A stretch of DNA of 18,252 nucleotides, from positions 1-18,252 of the forward strand of contig JAQTSH010000009.1 in NCBI GenBank assembly GCA_028711405.1, written 5' to 3'. The DNA is from Methanoregula sp. GTDB lineage: Archaea; Halobacteriota; Methanomicrobia; Methanomicrobiales; Methanospirillaceae. Shown here piece by piece: positions 1 through 6,275 of this stretch. Below the pieces are notes generated by a model, which did not search any database, was not told where the DNA came from, and worked only from the letters and a program-made list of their open reading frames with translations. The translations under genes and the position numbers were made by a program. Positions within the stretch are counted from its first letter, which is position 1. Every line of letters starts with the position of its first letter.

Positions 1-548
1 GCAATATTCTCCCCAAGCTGGCGCATCGTATCGATCCCTTCCTCATCAGCCCCGGCATCACCGGGGTTCATACCGTTCGCGAGGTTCCAGTACCGCGATC
101 CCGCGATGAACATGCCGCTGATGCTGAAGTAATGGTTGATCGTGTCCACGGCACAGACCGCCCCTGCCCGGCGCTGCGCAGCGATGCCCGCCCCGAGTTT
201 TCTGCGGAAGCAGTCCCCGTTCGCCTTCGCGACAAAGAAAGTCCGGTCGAGAAATGCCTTGATCTCGGGCGTTACCCCAGCAAAGTACGTGGGGGTACCG
301 ATGATGATGGCGTCTGCGTTGAGCATCTTTTCGATACAGTCGTTGACTATATCGGTCTCCTGCACGCAGCGCAGATCCTGGTTCTCAAAACATTTTCCGC
401 AGGCTGAGCAGGGCAGGACCTTCTTTCCCCCGACCTGGATGAGTTCGGTCCCGATTCCCGCCTTCTCAATCTCCCGCAGGGCAACCTTGATCAGAAGACT
501 CGTGTTTCCGTCCTCGTGGGGACTTCCGTTGAATGCAATGACGTTCAT
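1..548 (-). CDS. Iron-sulfur flavoprotein (Isf-like, flavodoxin/NADPH-dependent FMN reductase family), 3'-truncated by the window edge
   Basis: Reading the minus strand from ATG at 548 gives 182 codons without a stop, running off base 1. The N-terminus MNVIAFNGSPHEDGNTS carries the FMN-phosphate loop GSPxxxGNT (residues 8-16). Cysteines 47, 50, 53 and 61 form a CX2CX2CX7C cluster, the compact cysteine motif of the archaeal Isf family that binds a 4Fe-4S cluster. The segment IIIGTPTYFAGVTPEIKAFLDR (about residues 80-101, TPTYF box) is the second flavin-contacting region. Isf proteins are cytoplasmic electron carriers that pass electrons between ferredoxin-like donors and small acceptors, including oxidative-stress substrates; the partner here is unknown. 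GGCGTGAT just upstream of the ATG may serve as ribosome site. It is transcribed away from the acyltransferase at 657. Only the C-terminal part is missing. A plain flavodoxin-family NAD(P)H oxidoreductase is the alternative. Confidence 0.85.
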   Translation of the reverse strand, partial: MNVIAFNGSPHEDGNTSLLIKVALREIEKAGIGTELIQVGGKKVLPCSACGKCFENQDLRCVQETDIVNDCIEKMLNADAIIIGTPTYFAGVTPEIKAFLDRTFFVAKANGDCFRRKLGAGIAAQRRAGAVCAVDTINHYFSISGMFIAGSRYWNLANGMNPGDAGADEEGIDTMRQLGENI

Positions 549-656
549 GGGGTATCACGCCGGGAATAATCCCGTAGTGTATCATTTTTTGTAGCGGGTA
601 TATCAGGCTACCCGGCTCCCGGAACGTGCAGTTTTATGTATTCCGGAGGTCATGAT
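549..656. promoter_or_regulatory. Divergent intergenic region with TATA-like element and Shine-Dalgarno
   Basis: This 108-bp gap separates the divergently transcribed flavoprotein and acyltransferase genes. On the plus strand GGTATATC (597-604) is TATA-like and about 50 bases before the acyltransferase start. GGAGGT at 645-650 is a strong ribosome-binding site. It favours GTG at 657 (6-base spacing) over ATG at 636, which lies upstream of the site, and over ATG at 663 (12-base spacing). The TATA assignment is a by-eye inference. Confidence 0.4.
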
Positions 657-1916
657 GTGAGCATGTACACCCGTGAGGCGTCGGCACTTGACCTCTTCAC
701 CGATTCGGTCCGGTGCATGGGAGATGCCACGCTCTGCGCGGTGCTGGAATTTGACCGGAGACTCGATCCCCTTGCCCTCCGGGACGCCACCCATGCATGT
801 CTTCTTGCCCACCCGGTGCTTCACAGCCGGCTGGTCCGGGGGAATGGCGCGGCGTTCTGGGAGCAGATCGAGCCGGCGAACGCTCCGCCCGTGACCGTGG
901 AGGAATGCCCCGGGCACTATTATCCCTACGTAATCAGCCCTATCGATCCCTACGGGGGGTTGCAGTTCCAGGTGCGCGTGCTGCGGCGACCTGCGGGAGA
1001 TGTGATCGTGATCAATTGTTCCCACGCGGCGGCGGATGGGTTCGGGCTTGTCAGTCTCGCGTCTCAGCTGCTCACAGCATACGCGGAGCCCGCGAGCATC
1101 CCTCCCGCGACCGGGGGGATCCCCCCACGGGACACGCTCTGGACGCGGGAGCTGGTGCAGGAAAACCGCCCGGCACCCGGTGTGGTAAAAGTCGAGAACC
1201 CGATGTGGAGGGATCCGTTTGGTATGTCCCGGCAATCCTCATCGTACCACAAGGACACGGTGAACCCGGCGGAGGTCGGGGCGATTCACGCTCATGTTAA
1301 ATCCCTCGGGGGAAACATGAACGATGCCGTGATGGCGGGTTACTTTCTCGCCCTCTGTGACCTGACGGGTCAGACCGCGCCGATGGATCTCTTCTTCCCG
1401 GTCAACCTGCGCCAGCACTTAAAGGACGGATCCCGCGTGATGTGTAACCAGTCGACGAACGTCTGTTTCAGGCTCGAACGTCCCCACGCGGAGGGGATGG
1501 AGGAGATCCTGCCCCGCGTCATCGACGAGACCCGGCGCCTGAAACGCAGCGGTATCGGCATTGCTGAACAGGTTGGGATGGATTTGGCATGCGACCCGGC
1601 GGGGACGTGGGTGCATGAGGAGGTGGCGCGGATGGCGGCGTTGCAGCGCGAGGGAATGGCGGATATCTTCATCTCGAATCCCGGGGTGATCGCGCTTCCC
1701 AACGTTGACGGGCTCACCGATGCCTACCTCTGCTACCCGGGTGGCTACATGCCTACAACCTGCTTTATGACGAGCACCTTCCGGGGAAAGATGACGATCA
1801 CCATGGGCTACCAGAACAGCCGGCGGGCTCGGGCGGGAACGCACAAAGCGGTGCAACTTTTCAGGCACTACCTGATGTCTGTTGTGGAAGATGGCGGGGA
1901 GATCAGGACACGGTGA
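657..1916 (+). CDS. Condensation-domain/alcohol-acetyltransferase-like acyltransferase (CoA-dependent acyltransferase superfamily)
   Basis: About 419 aa from GTG 657, chosen because GGAGGT ends 6 bases upstream; the frame also has ATG at 636 and 663. The fold family is recognised from the active-site segment NCSHAAADGFG (H123, D127, G128), a form of HHxxxDG whose first histidine is serine while the catalytic second histidine and structural aspartate remain. Early in the protein, DRRLDPLALRDATHACLLAHPVL matches the opening helix of condensation and wax-ester-synthase-like enzymes. A later LFFPVNLRQHL segment is like the family's conserved VPVNLR strand. The length (about 420-450 aa) is typical of stand-alone enzymes. 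Known members transfer acyl groups from CoA or carrier-protein thioesters to alcohols or amines; the substrates here cannot be read from the sequence. There is no carrier-protein or adenylation domain nearby, so a peptide-synthetase role is unlikely. It is monocistronic and followed by a small hairpin. Confidence 0.7.
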   Translation: MSMYTREASALDLFTDSVRCMGDATLCAVLEFDRRLDPLALRDATHACLLAHPVLHSRLVRGNGAAFWEQIEPANAPPVTVEECPGHYYPYVISPIDPYGGLQFQVRVLRRPAGDVIVINCSHAAADGFGLVSLASQLLTAYAEPASIPPATGGIPPRDTLWTRELVQENRPAPGVVKVENPMWRDPFGMSRQSSSYHKDTVNPAEVGAIHAHVKSLGGNMNDAVMAGYFLALCDLTGQTAPMDLFFPVNLRQHLKDGSRVMCNQSTNVCFRLERPHAEGMEEILPRVIDETRRLKRSGIGIAEQVGMDLACDPAGTWVHEEVARMAALQREGMADIFISNPGVIALPNVDGLTDAYLCYPGGYMPTTCFMTSTFRGKMTITMGYQNSRRARAGTHKAVQLFRHYLMSVVEDGGEIRTR

Positions 1917-1926
1917 TTTTCAAGTT

Positions 1927-1947
1927 CGGTTCCCGTGAATTGAACCG
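1927..1947 (+). terminator. Small stem-loop after the acyltransferase gene
   Basis: CGGTTC (1927-1932) and GAACCG (1942-1947) form a perfect 6-bp stem with a 9-base loop, beginning 11 bases after the stop codon in the 133-bp gap between two convergent genes. No long T-run follows, so a role as terminator is only a possibility. Confidence 0.25.
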
Positions 1948-2049
1948 TCAGGGTATGTTGGTGGGGGGGACTACCCTCTATGAACCTGTGGCAAATCCGG
2001 GAATCTGATACTGTGAGTAAGAGTATTGACCGGTATTATCGTGGTGCGG

Positions 2050-2355
2050 TTACCGGTTCTCCTTCGGCAAGATACCCTCAACCACAATAATCTCCCCGGT
2101 AGCTGCTCCTTCCCGGAGTTTCCGGGCGTTTTGGTATTCAGGTGAATGGTAGAATTCCCCCGCCTTCTCGACCGTGGGGAATTGCAGGATGACGATCCGG
2201 CGGGTCTCCTCCAGCCCCTCTAAAGTGATCGGTTCTGTGGTTCGGGCAATCACCTTTCCTCCATACTTCTCAATGATGGATGGCGTGGCGTTCAGGTACT
2301 GCCGGTACTGCTCCAGGTCAGTGATATCCACTCGTGCGATGAGATATGCAGGCAT
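2050..2355 (-). CDS. DUF1330 family protein
   Basis: 101 aa from ATG 2355: MPAYLIARVDITDLEQYRQY then a GGKVIAR strand and a C-terminal SPEYQNARKLREGAA helix. This is the typical DUF1330 ferredoxin-like (dimeric alpha/beta barrel) layout and size; the family's biochemical role is not established. Upstream in-frame starts exist (ATG 2364, GTG 2367), but ATG 2364 overlaps the stop codon of the preceding methyltransferase and sits only 2 bases from the AGGAG site. ATG 2355 has an 11-base spacing and gives the usual family N-terminus. Either way the gene is translationally coupled to the methyltransferase as the last member of a three-gene minus-strand operon. A small cytoplasmic accessory or detoxifying role is a guess. 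Confidence 0.85.
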   Translation of the reverse strand: MPAYLIARVDITDLEQYRQYLNATPSIIEKYGGKVIARTTEPITLEGLEETRRIVILQFPTVEKAGEFYHSPEYQNARKLREGAATGEIIVVEGILPKENR

Positions 2356-2363
2356 TCCCCCCA

Positions 2364-2954
2364 TCACTCCTTCCTCAGCACCGCCGCCCGGTTCACGAAA
2401 TAAAACCTCCTTCGAGTCAGCTGGAGTCCTGCTTTTTCCGCCCGTGCAAGGTTGTCCCGGAACTCTCTGCCCGATACGATGAACGGGGGCTCGGAATAGA
2501 AGAACGTCCCGCCCGGTTTCAGAATGAGAGAGATCTCCCGGAACAGTTTCTCCGGGTCTGGCACTTCGTGGACAACGAAGATGGCAAACGTGACATCGAA
2601 GGTCCCGTTCAGGTCAGCGGGGAGGCGGAGGGAGTCAGGTGCGCACCGGTGCGTCCTGATACGCGGCATCATGCCCTCCGGCTCCAGTTTCTTCCGCAGG
2701 AGGTCGAGCATCTCTTCCTGGAGGTCTACCGCGAAGACCTGCCCTCCCTCCCCGACACGCTTTGCGAACTCGCGGGTGAAGAACCCCGGGCCGCAACCGA
2801 AGTCGAGGACCCGGTCACCGGGTTTAACATACTGCTCTGCGAGCCGGTCGGGTCGGTAGATGAACCTGCGCAAGCGGGTGTCGAGGTGCCCGGCGCGGGA
2901 TGCGGAGAACACCTCGTGCTGATGGTGTTTTTTGGGGTTTTCACTTGAAGTCAT
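2364..2954 (-). CDS. Class I SAM-dependent methyltransferase (short, UbiE-like)
   Basis: 196 aa from ATG 2954. Motif I VLDFGCGPG (residues 49-57) binds S-adenosylmethionine, the acidic residue after strand 2 is D77 (VFAVDL), and the post-motif segment LILKPGGTFFYSEPP follows. The N-terminus has a histidine-rich run, KKHHQHE (residues 8-14), of unknown meaning. An upstream in-frame TTG at 3020 exists, but ATG 2954 is preferred because the decayed copy at 5374 conserves this ATG and the next ten codons. No Shine-Dalgarno precedes it. The gene lies 72 bases after the second methyltransferase and its stop overlaps the DUF1330 start region. It is likely a cytoplasmic small-molecule C-, O- or N-methyltransferase; the substrate is unknown. 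Its C-terminal lobe is short compared with UbiE-type enzymes (about 230-250 aa). Confidence 0.85.
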   Translation of the reverse strand: MTSSENPKKHHQHEVFSASRAGHLDTRLRRFIYRPDRLAEQYVKPGDRVLDFGCGPGFFTREFAKRVGEGGQVFAVDLQEEMLDLLRKKLEPEGMMPRIRTHRCAPDSLRLPADLNGTFDVTFAIFVVHEVPDPEKLFREISLILKPGGTFFYSEPPFIVSGREFRDNLARAEKAGLQLTRRRFYFVNRAAVLRKE

Positions 2955-3026
2955 GGAGAAATGTTGGGAAAACGCTGGGATAAAATGTCTGTCATGAATA
3001 ATAAGGAAGAGCAACGGCAAAAGAAT

Positions 3027-3875
3027 TCAGGGTAAATTCAGGTCCGATTCACCCTTCCGCCCTTCCACTGCAAACATCATCCCCACAAACGTGAACCGCC
3101 CCTCGGTATCCGCCTCCTTCAGTTCCCGCTGCCATGCCACGATCTCATCCCGTGCCAGCACGCCCTGCTCCTCTGCCGCTGCAAGGAACGGTTCCATGTT
3201 CATCAGCTTTGAGGCGAGGGCGAAGTCGTGCAGGATGAGTGGTTCGGGATGGACGGTAACGTTCTGCATCGTACGCTCCTTCAAATACCGGTAGAGTTTC
3301 CGTCCTGTGGAGCCGTCGGGGAACTGGTTGGCACAGAACCGGAAGAATTTCCGTGCAGTGTCCCGGCTTCCCGGGTCGACAACAAACATCTCCCAGTCAG
3401 GTTCGATGGCTACGAGCTTGCCCCCCGGGCGGAGGACACGGACGAGCTCGTCGAGGATTTGACCGGGATGGTCAAGGATCTGGAGCATACGTTCGACACG
3501 GACCGCATCGAAGGTGGCATCTACAACGTCAAGCTTACGGATATCCCCTTTTCGGAACGATACGGGAAGATCAGATCCGTTTGTCTTTTCCTGCGCAATC
3601 GCGATCATGCGTTCGCTGAGGTCGATGCCGGTGACCTTTCCCGATCTCCCGACAATCGCCGCCATGCGGAGGGCATCGTAGCCCGGTCCGCACCCGGCAT
3701 CGAGGACGACATCTCCCTTCTTTAAACCGAGATACCCGTAACTGTTCACCTTAATCTGTCTGGTCTCGGGCAGGGAGTCCGCGTACTCCAGGTACTGGAC
3801 AAGATGATCGGACGACTGCGTGGAATCGACGTTCCGGAATTCGGAGGAGATGGTCTGTTTTACCATACCAGTCAT
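3027..3875 (-). CDS. Class I SAM-dependent methyltransferase (UbiE/Methyltransf_11-type with C-terminal cap)
   Basis: 282 aa from ATG 3875, or 279 aa from the nearby ATG 3866. Motif I VVLDAGCGPG (residues 56-65), acidic D85 in GIDLS, then ADATF-like motif II (VVDATFDAVRVERMLQ) and LRPGGKLVAIEPDWE are the standard SAM-fold landmarks. Residues about 175-275 form a helical C-terminal cap that would shape the acceptor pocket. It is the first gene of a three-gene minus-strand operon with the second methyltransferase and DUF1330. A TATA-like CATAAAAT lies only about 20 bases before the ATG, so the transcript may be leaderless. The last about 72 codons are duplicated as a pseudogene at 5453-5672. 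Substrate not identifiable; arsenite, quinone or other small-molecule methylation are all open. Confidence 0.87.
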   Translation of the reverse strand: MTGMVKQTISSEFRNVDSTQSSDHLVQYLEYADSLPETRQIKVNSYGYLGLKKGDVVLDAGCGPGYDALRMAAIVGRSGKVTGIDLSERMIAIAQEKTNGSDLPVSFRKGDIRKLDVVDATFDAVRVERMLQILDHPGQILDELVRVLRPGGKLVAIEPDWEMFVVDPGSRDTARKFFRFCANQFPDGSTGRKLYRYLKERTMQNVTVHPEPLILHDFALASKLMNMEPFLAAAEEQGVLARDEIVAWQRELKEADTEGRFTFVGMMFAVEGRKGESDLNLP

Positions 3876-3888
3876 GTAGGTTCCGGGA

Positions 3889-3900
3889 CATTTTATGTTT
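3889..3900 (-). promoter_or_regulatory. TATA-like box for the methyltransferase operon
   Basis: On the minus strand AAACATAAAATG occupies 3900-3889. Archaeal transcription usually starts about 25 bases downstream of TATA, which here falls at about 3870, on the start codon itself. No Shine-Dalgarno is obvious before ATG 3875 or ATG 3866, so leaderless initiation fits. By-eye inference. Confidence 0.35.
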
Positions 3901-4419
3901 CATGTCATGATCAGATTTTGCAGATTCACCGGATTATCCATATCATTGGCGTACATTTTTTACCCGGTATCCTTGAGTTGGCATATACGGGCAGGGAGAT
4001 CCCGATCCCGGTCTATGATCTGCTGCAAAAGGGGGCAGTGCAACGCCGTGCTGTCCCACTTGCCCTCCGTCTCGCCCGGCACGCCACGATCAGGTGCAGC
4101 CGCTGCGTGATGGTCTGCCCGTGTTTCAGGACCGGTATACCTGAGGGAGGGCATTGAGATCAGACATCCAAGTGTGGCAGTGGTGTGTAGTCTGAGTCAG
4201 AACCGAACGGAGATCTTGAAGGACTGCTCCCGGACTACACCCGGTTGGAAAAATTGGGATCGATGTCCGGGAAGAAGACAGTACCTGGTGCGAACGGTAC
4301 GATCCCGCCCCCGGTTTGAGATTCCATCCCCACATGAGTATGCGATACTTCGTATAGAACTCCGGTGGCATTCCCCATGGCCCGGATGTTTTCGAAGGAT
4401 GGTGATAGGGGGAGAACTC

Positions 4420-4430
4420 CTTATATTAAT
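4420..4430 (+). promoter_or_regulatory. TATA box upstream of the lipoprotein gene
   Basis: CTTATATTAAT at 4420-4430 is a good archaeal TATA-box match in an otherwise GC-rich region. It predicts a start near 4448 and a leader of about 80 bases to GTG 4529. A second AT-rich element (CTATACAAT, 4449-4457) could act instead. Confidence 0.45.
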
Positions 4431-4528
4431 AGAGCTGTCCGGTTGCATTACTATACAATTAATCAATGCTGGCAATAATACAAGAAATGCGGTCTTTCCG
4501 ATTATTAAACAGTCAGTCGGGTGATAAT

Positions 4529-5272
4529 GTGGTTCAGTTGCGAAAAACACTGGTTCTTCTCCTGATGATCTCGGGGATAATTCTCTGTGCCGGGTGCATC
4601 TCCAGATATCCTGCGGACGACCTGAAAGAAAATTATACAGCGATGGAAACACCCGGGTTTACTTCTCCGTATTCTGTCACAGCGACAAGTACTCTGAATC
4701 ATCCCCCGACGACATCGGGTGAACCAAATTCTATACCTCCATCCGTATCTTCCGGCTTCCTGATGCTGAATGAATTTTTTCGCTACTTCTCAGGAGAGAA
4801 TGAGATTATTGTCGTTGTGACCCGGTACGATCTGGTCGACAGGTATGAAATGCAACCTGAAGTTTTTACGGATATCTATCCCCACCGAATGCCACCGAAT
4901 ATTATTAAACCGGCACCTATCGGGAAGCGATTCCTCTTCGTATATTTCACATGTCACAACATAGGAAAAACCCGGGCTGAGATGCCTGAACGTTGGGCAT
5001 TTAGTGTAACCAGAGAAGATGGAACCGTTATCTACACAGATTTCAGCAGATTTCCTGTTGATGCGTTGGGACGAGCATTATTCATAAATGGTACATACGT
5101 TGCTGCGAACGCAAATGAGGGAAATCTGGCTAACAATGGTCTCTTTCCCGGATTGATGCATAAACGTGAATGGTACCTGCCGTTCACCGTGCCGGATACA
5201 TTCGACCCAGAAACATCCTATTTCTCCATTGTCTTCACCAATTCCAGTTCTGCAACATGGAATCTGGGGTAG
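4529..5272 (+). CDS. Predicted secreted lipoprotein, DUF4352-like C-terminal domain
   Basis: About 247 aa from GTG 4529. The frame is open to an ATG at 4466, but GGTGAT (4520-4525) lies three bases before this GTG. Starting here also puts the basic QLRK segment directly before a hydrophobic helix LVLLLMISGIIL, ending at lipobox CAGC with lipidated cysteine at residue 23. A Ser/Thr/Pro-rich tether (about residues 40-75) follows. The C-terminal about 150 residues form a beta-rich domain (FLFVYFTCHNIGK, WAFSVTREDGTVIYTD, REWYLPFTVPDTF), resembling DUF4352/telokin-like extracellular domains common in Methanomicrobia. It would sit on the outer face of the cytoplasmic membrane. Function unknown; ligand binding or cell-surface interaction is inference. 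It stands alone, with no operon partner. Confidence 0.75.
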   Translation: MVQLRKTLVLLLMISGIILCAGCISRYPADDLKENYTAMETPGFTSPYSVTATSTLNHPPTTSGEPNSIPPSVSSGFLMLNEFFRYFSGENEIIVVVTRYDLVDRYEMQPEVFTDIYPHRMPPNIIKPAPIGKRFLFVYFTCHNIGKTRAEMPERWAFSVTREDGTVIYTDFSRFPVDALGRALFINGTYVAANANEGNLANNGLFPGLMHKREWYLPFTVPDTFDPETSYFSIVFTNSSSATWNLG

Positions 5273-5340
5273 CGGTCTTTTCCAAAGCCATGTCAATGTT
5301 AATGTTAGCATATACAAATGCGGCAAAAACAGAACGTAAA

Positions 5341-5671
5341 GGTGGTGTTTTTCGGGGTTTTCATTTGAAGTCATGGAGAAATGTTGGGAAAACGCTGGGA
5401 CCTAATGGCTGTCATGAACCACAAGAACGTGTAAGAGCGAAAGGTTTCAGGGTTAATTCAGGTCCGCTACACCCGTCCTCCTGTCCACCATAAACATCAT
5501 CCCCACAAACGTGAACCGCCCCTCTGTATCTGCCGCCTTTAGCTCCCGCTGCCATGCCACGATCTCATCCCGTACCAGCACGCCCTGCTCCTCTGCCGCT
5601 GCAAGGAACTGTGCCATGTTCATCATCTTTGAAGCGGGGGCAAAGTCGTGCAGGACAAGCGGTTCGGGATC
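5341..5671 (-). pseudogene. Decayed copy of the methyltransferase-methyltransferase junction
   Basis: Bases 5341-5670 align without a gap to 2921-3250 (constant offset 2420). From the minus strand, 5672-5453 encodes the last about 72 residues of the larger methyltransferase, still in frame and ending in DLN-stop, with mostly synonymous or conservative changes (for example FLAAAEEQGVLVRDEIVAW). Then comes the spacer, and ATG 5374 with ten codons of the smaller methyltransferase (MTSNENPEKHH), after which similarity stops near 5341. The catalytic N-terminal part of the first gene and nearly all of the second are missing, so neither can work. This is the scar of a duplicated two-gene operon that lost its flanks. 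The upstream break is near 5671, inside an otherwise unrecognisable sequence. Confidence 0.85.
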
Positions 5672-5744
5672 ATTGGACTATTGAGATCGTCCCCGGATGC
5701 TCCTTTCACCCCTCCCCCGCAGCCACAACCCGACAGAAGCTACC

Positions 5745-5770
5745 CCGCTGCCGGGAACCGGCAGGAGCGG
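5745..5770. repeat. Strong GC-rich hairpin
   Basis: CTGCCGG (5748-5754), loop GAA, CCGGCAG (5758-5764) is a perfect 7-bp stem with a 3-base loop. With a 3-base bulge it extends to CCGC (5745-5748) pairing GCGG (5767-5770). It lies between the methyltransferase pseudogene and the corrinoid-protein stump, just before two TATA-like elements, where it could be a relic terminator, an operator, or a recombination-prone site. Function not readable from sequence. Confidence 0.5.
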
Positions 5771-5778
5771 AGAGACAG

Positions 5779-5802
5779 GCATATAACAGAGGAGTATTAT
5801 AA
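5779..5802 (+). promoter_or_regulatory. TATA-like elements ahead of the kinase 1 transcription unit
   Basis: GCATATAAC (5779-5787) and GTATTATAAC (5793-5802) are two AT-rich TATA-like elements in GC-rich DNA. The second predicts a start near the ATG at 5820 (leaderless), the first near 5810. They probably drove the corrinoid-protein gene originally and may now drive the stump-stump-kinase unit. By-eye inference. Confidence 0.35.
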
Positions 5803-5819
5803 CAAAGGAACGTGTGGAA

Positions 5820-5978
5820 ATGAGCGATCCGTCTTTGAATCTTCTCGTGGAATACCTGGTTGACGGGGACCGGAAGAGATCTCTGAATGAGGTAATAAAT
5901 CTCCTTGATTCCCATGTAGAACGCGAGAAAATTGTCACAGAAGGGGTAGAAGTGGCGATGAAACGGCTGGAGACCTAG
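5820..5978 (+). pseudogene. N-terminal stump of a corrinoid (methyltransferase cognate B12-binding) protein
   Basis: A 52-codon frame (ATG 5820, TAG 5976) begins MSDPSLNLLVEYLVDGDRKR and continues NEVINLLDS, REKIVTEGVEVAMKRLE. This matches the helical B12-binding_2 cap that opens MtaC-like corrinoid proteins (pattern: lvdGD, then LL, then a helix containing I-x2-G-x3-AM). The rest of the cap and the whole Rossmann B12-binding domain with its DxHxxG motif are absent. The frame is cut just after the AM helix and 4 bases later the next stump begins. It could be translated as a small helical protein but cannot bind cobalamin as its family does. The family assignment rests on pattern recognition over about 50 residues. 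A genuine small helical protein is the alternative. Confidence 0.55.
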
Positions 5979-5982
5979 TGTA

Positions 5983-6258
5983 ATGGAATATACGGATTTA
6001 CAGAATAGTTACCCCGGCGGGATTTTCGGTCATTTTCTGGATATAAAAAATGCCCGGAAGGTTGGGCTGTTGCCCATGATACCGCCCGGTCGGATCCGCC
6101 TGTGCGGAAATACTGTATTGAACGGATGCGAGCTGACCCTGCTTTCATCACAGGCTGCAGATCAACTGAAAAATATAAGAAGTAGCGCACACATCATCAA
6201 CCTATCACAGTCCAGAGACTTCGATGATATCTTTTTGGAGAACCTGTACTTTCGGTAA
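5983..6258 (+). pseudogene. C-terminal stump of a RACo-like corrinoid-activation ATPase (DUF4445/ASKHA)
   Basis: 91 aa: GGIFGHFLDIKNARKVGLLP (residues 12-31), then RIRLCGNTVLNGCELTLLSS and the ending FDDIFLENLYF. These match, in order, the last motifs of the DUF4445 domain found in RACo/RamA-type reductive activators of corrinoid proteins (aGaFGxyld, iGLLP, GNtaxxGaxmaLlS, FxxxFvxaLyFp). In intact proteins about 450 residues with a 2Fe-2S ferredoxin domain and the ATPase core precede this; none is present here. It is directly downstream (4 bases) of a corrinoid-protein stump, so one internal deletion probably fused the start of one gene to the end of another. It ends 17 bases before kinase 1 and would be co-transcribed with it. 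The annotated frame may still be expressed as a short protein, but its ancestral function is lost. Confidence 0.7.
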
Positions 6259-6275
6259 TCCGGGGGGAAAAAAGC

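Larger units (their letters stand above)
3876..4528. other. Gene-poor stretch with a possible coding remnant
   Basis: About 650 bases between divergent transcription units, with no convincing full gene. On the plus strand one frame from about 3960 to 4157 reads like protein: it has REIPIPVYDLLQ and ends with CSRCVMVCPC, a CxxCxxxCP iron-sulfur-type signature, then stops. I do not recognise the family, and no start codon or ribosome site supports it as an intact gene; it may be the tail of a lost iron-sulfur protein. The rest (4160-4415) shows no coding, RNA or repeat structure I can name. The 3' end carries the lipoprotein promoter. Confidence 0.3.

Noticed and set aside
603..1235. 210-codon minus-strand frame opposite the acyltransferase
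   Set aside because: Antisense shadow: low-complexity Arg/His/Pro-rich translation with no family motif, while the plus strand carries a clear acyltransferase with a ribosome site.
2346..2948. 200-codon plus-strand frame opposite the smaller methyltransferase and the DUF1330 start
   Set aside because: The minus strand encodes a recognisable SAM methyltransferase here; the plus-strand translation has no coherent domain.
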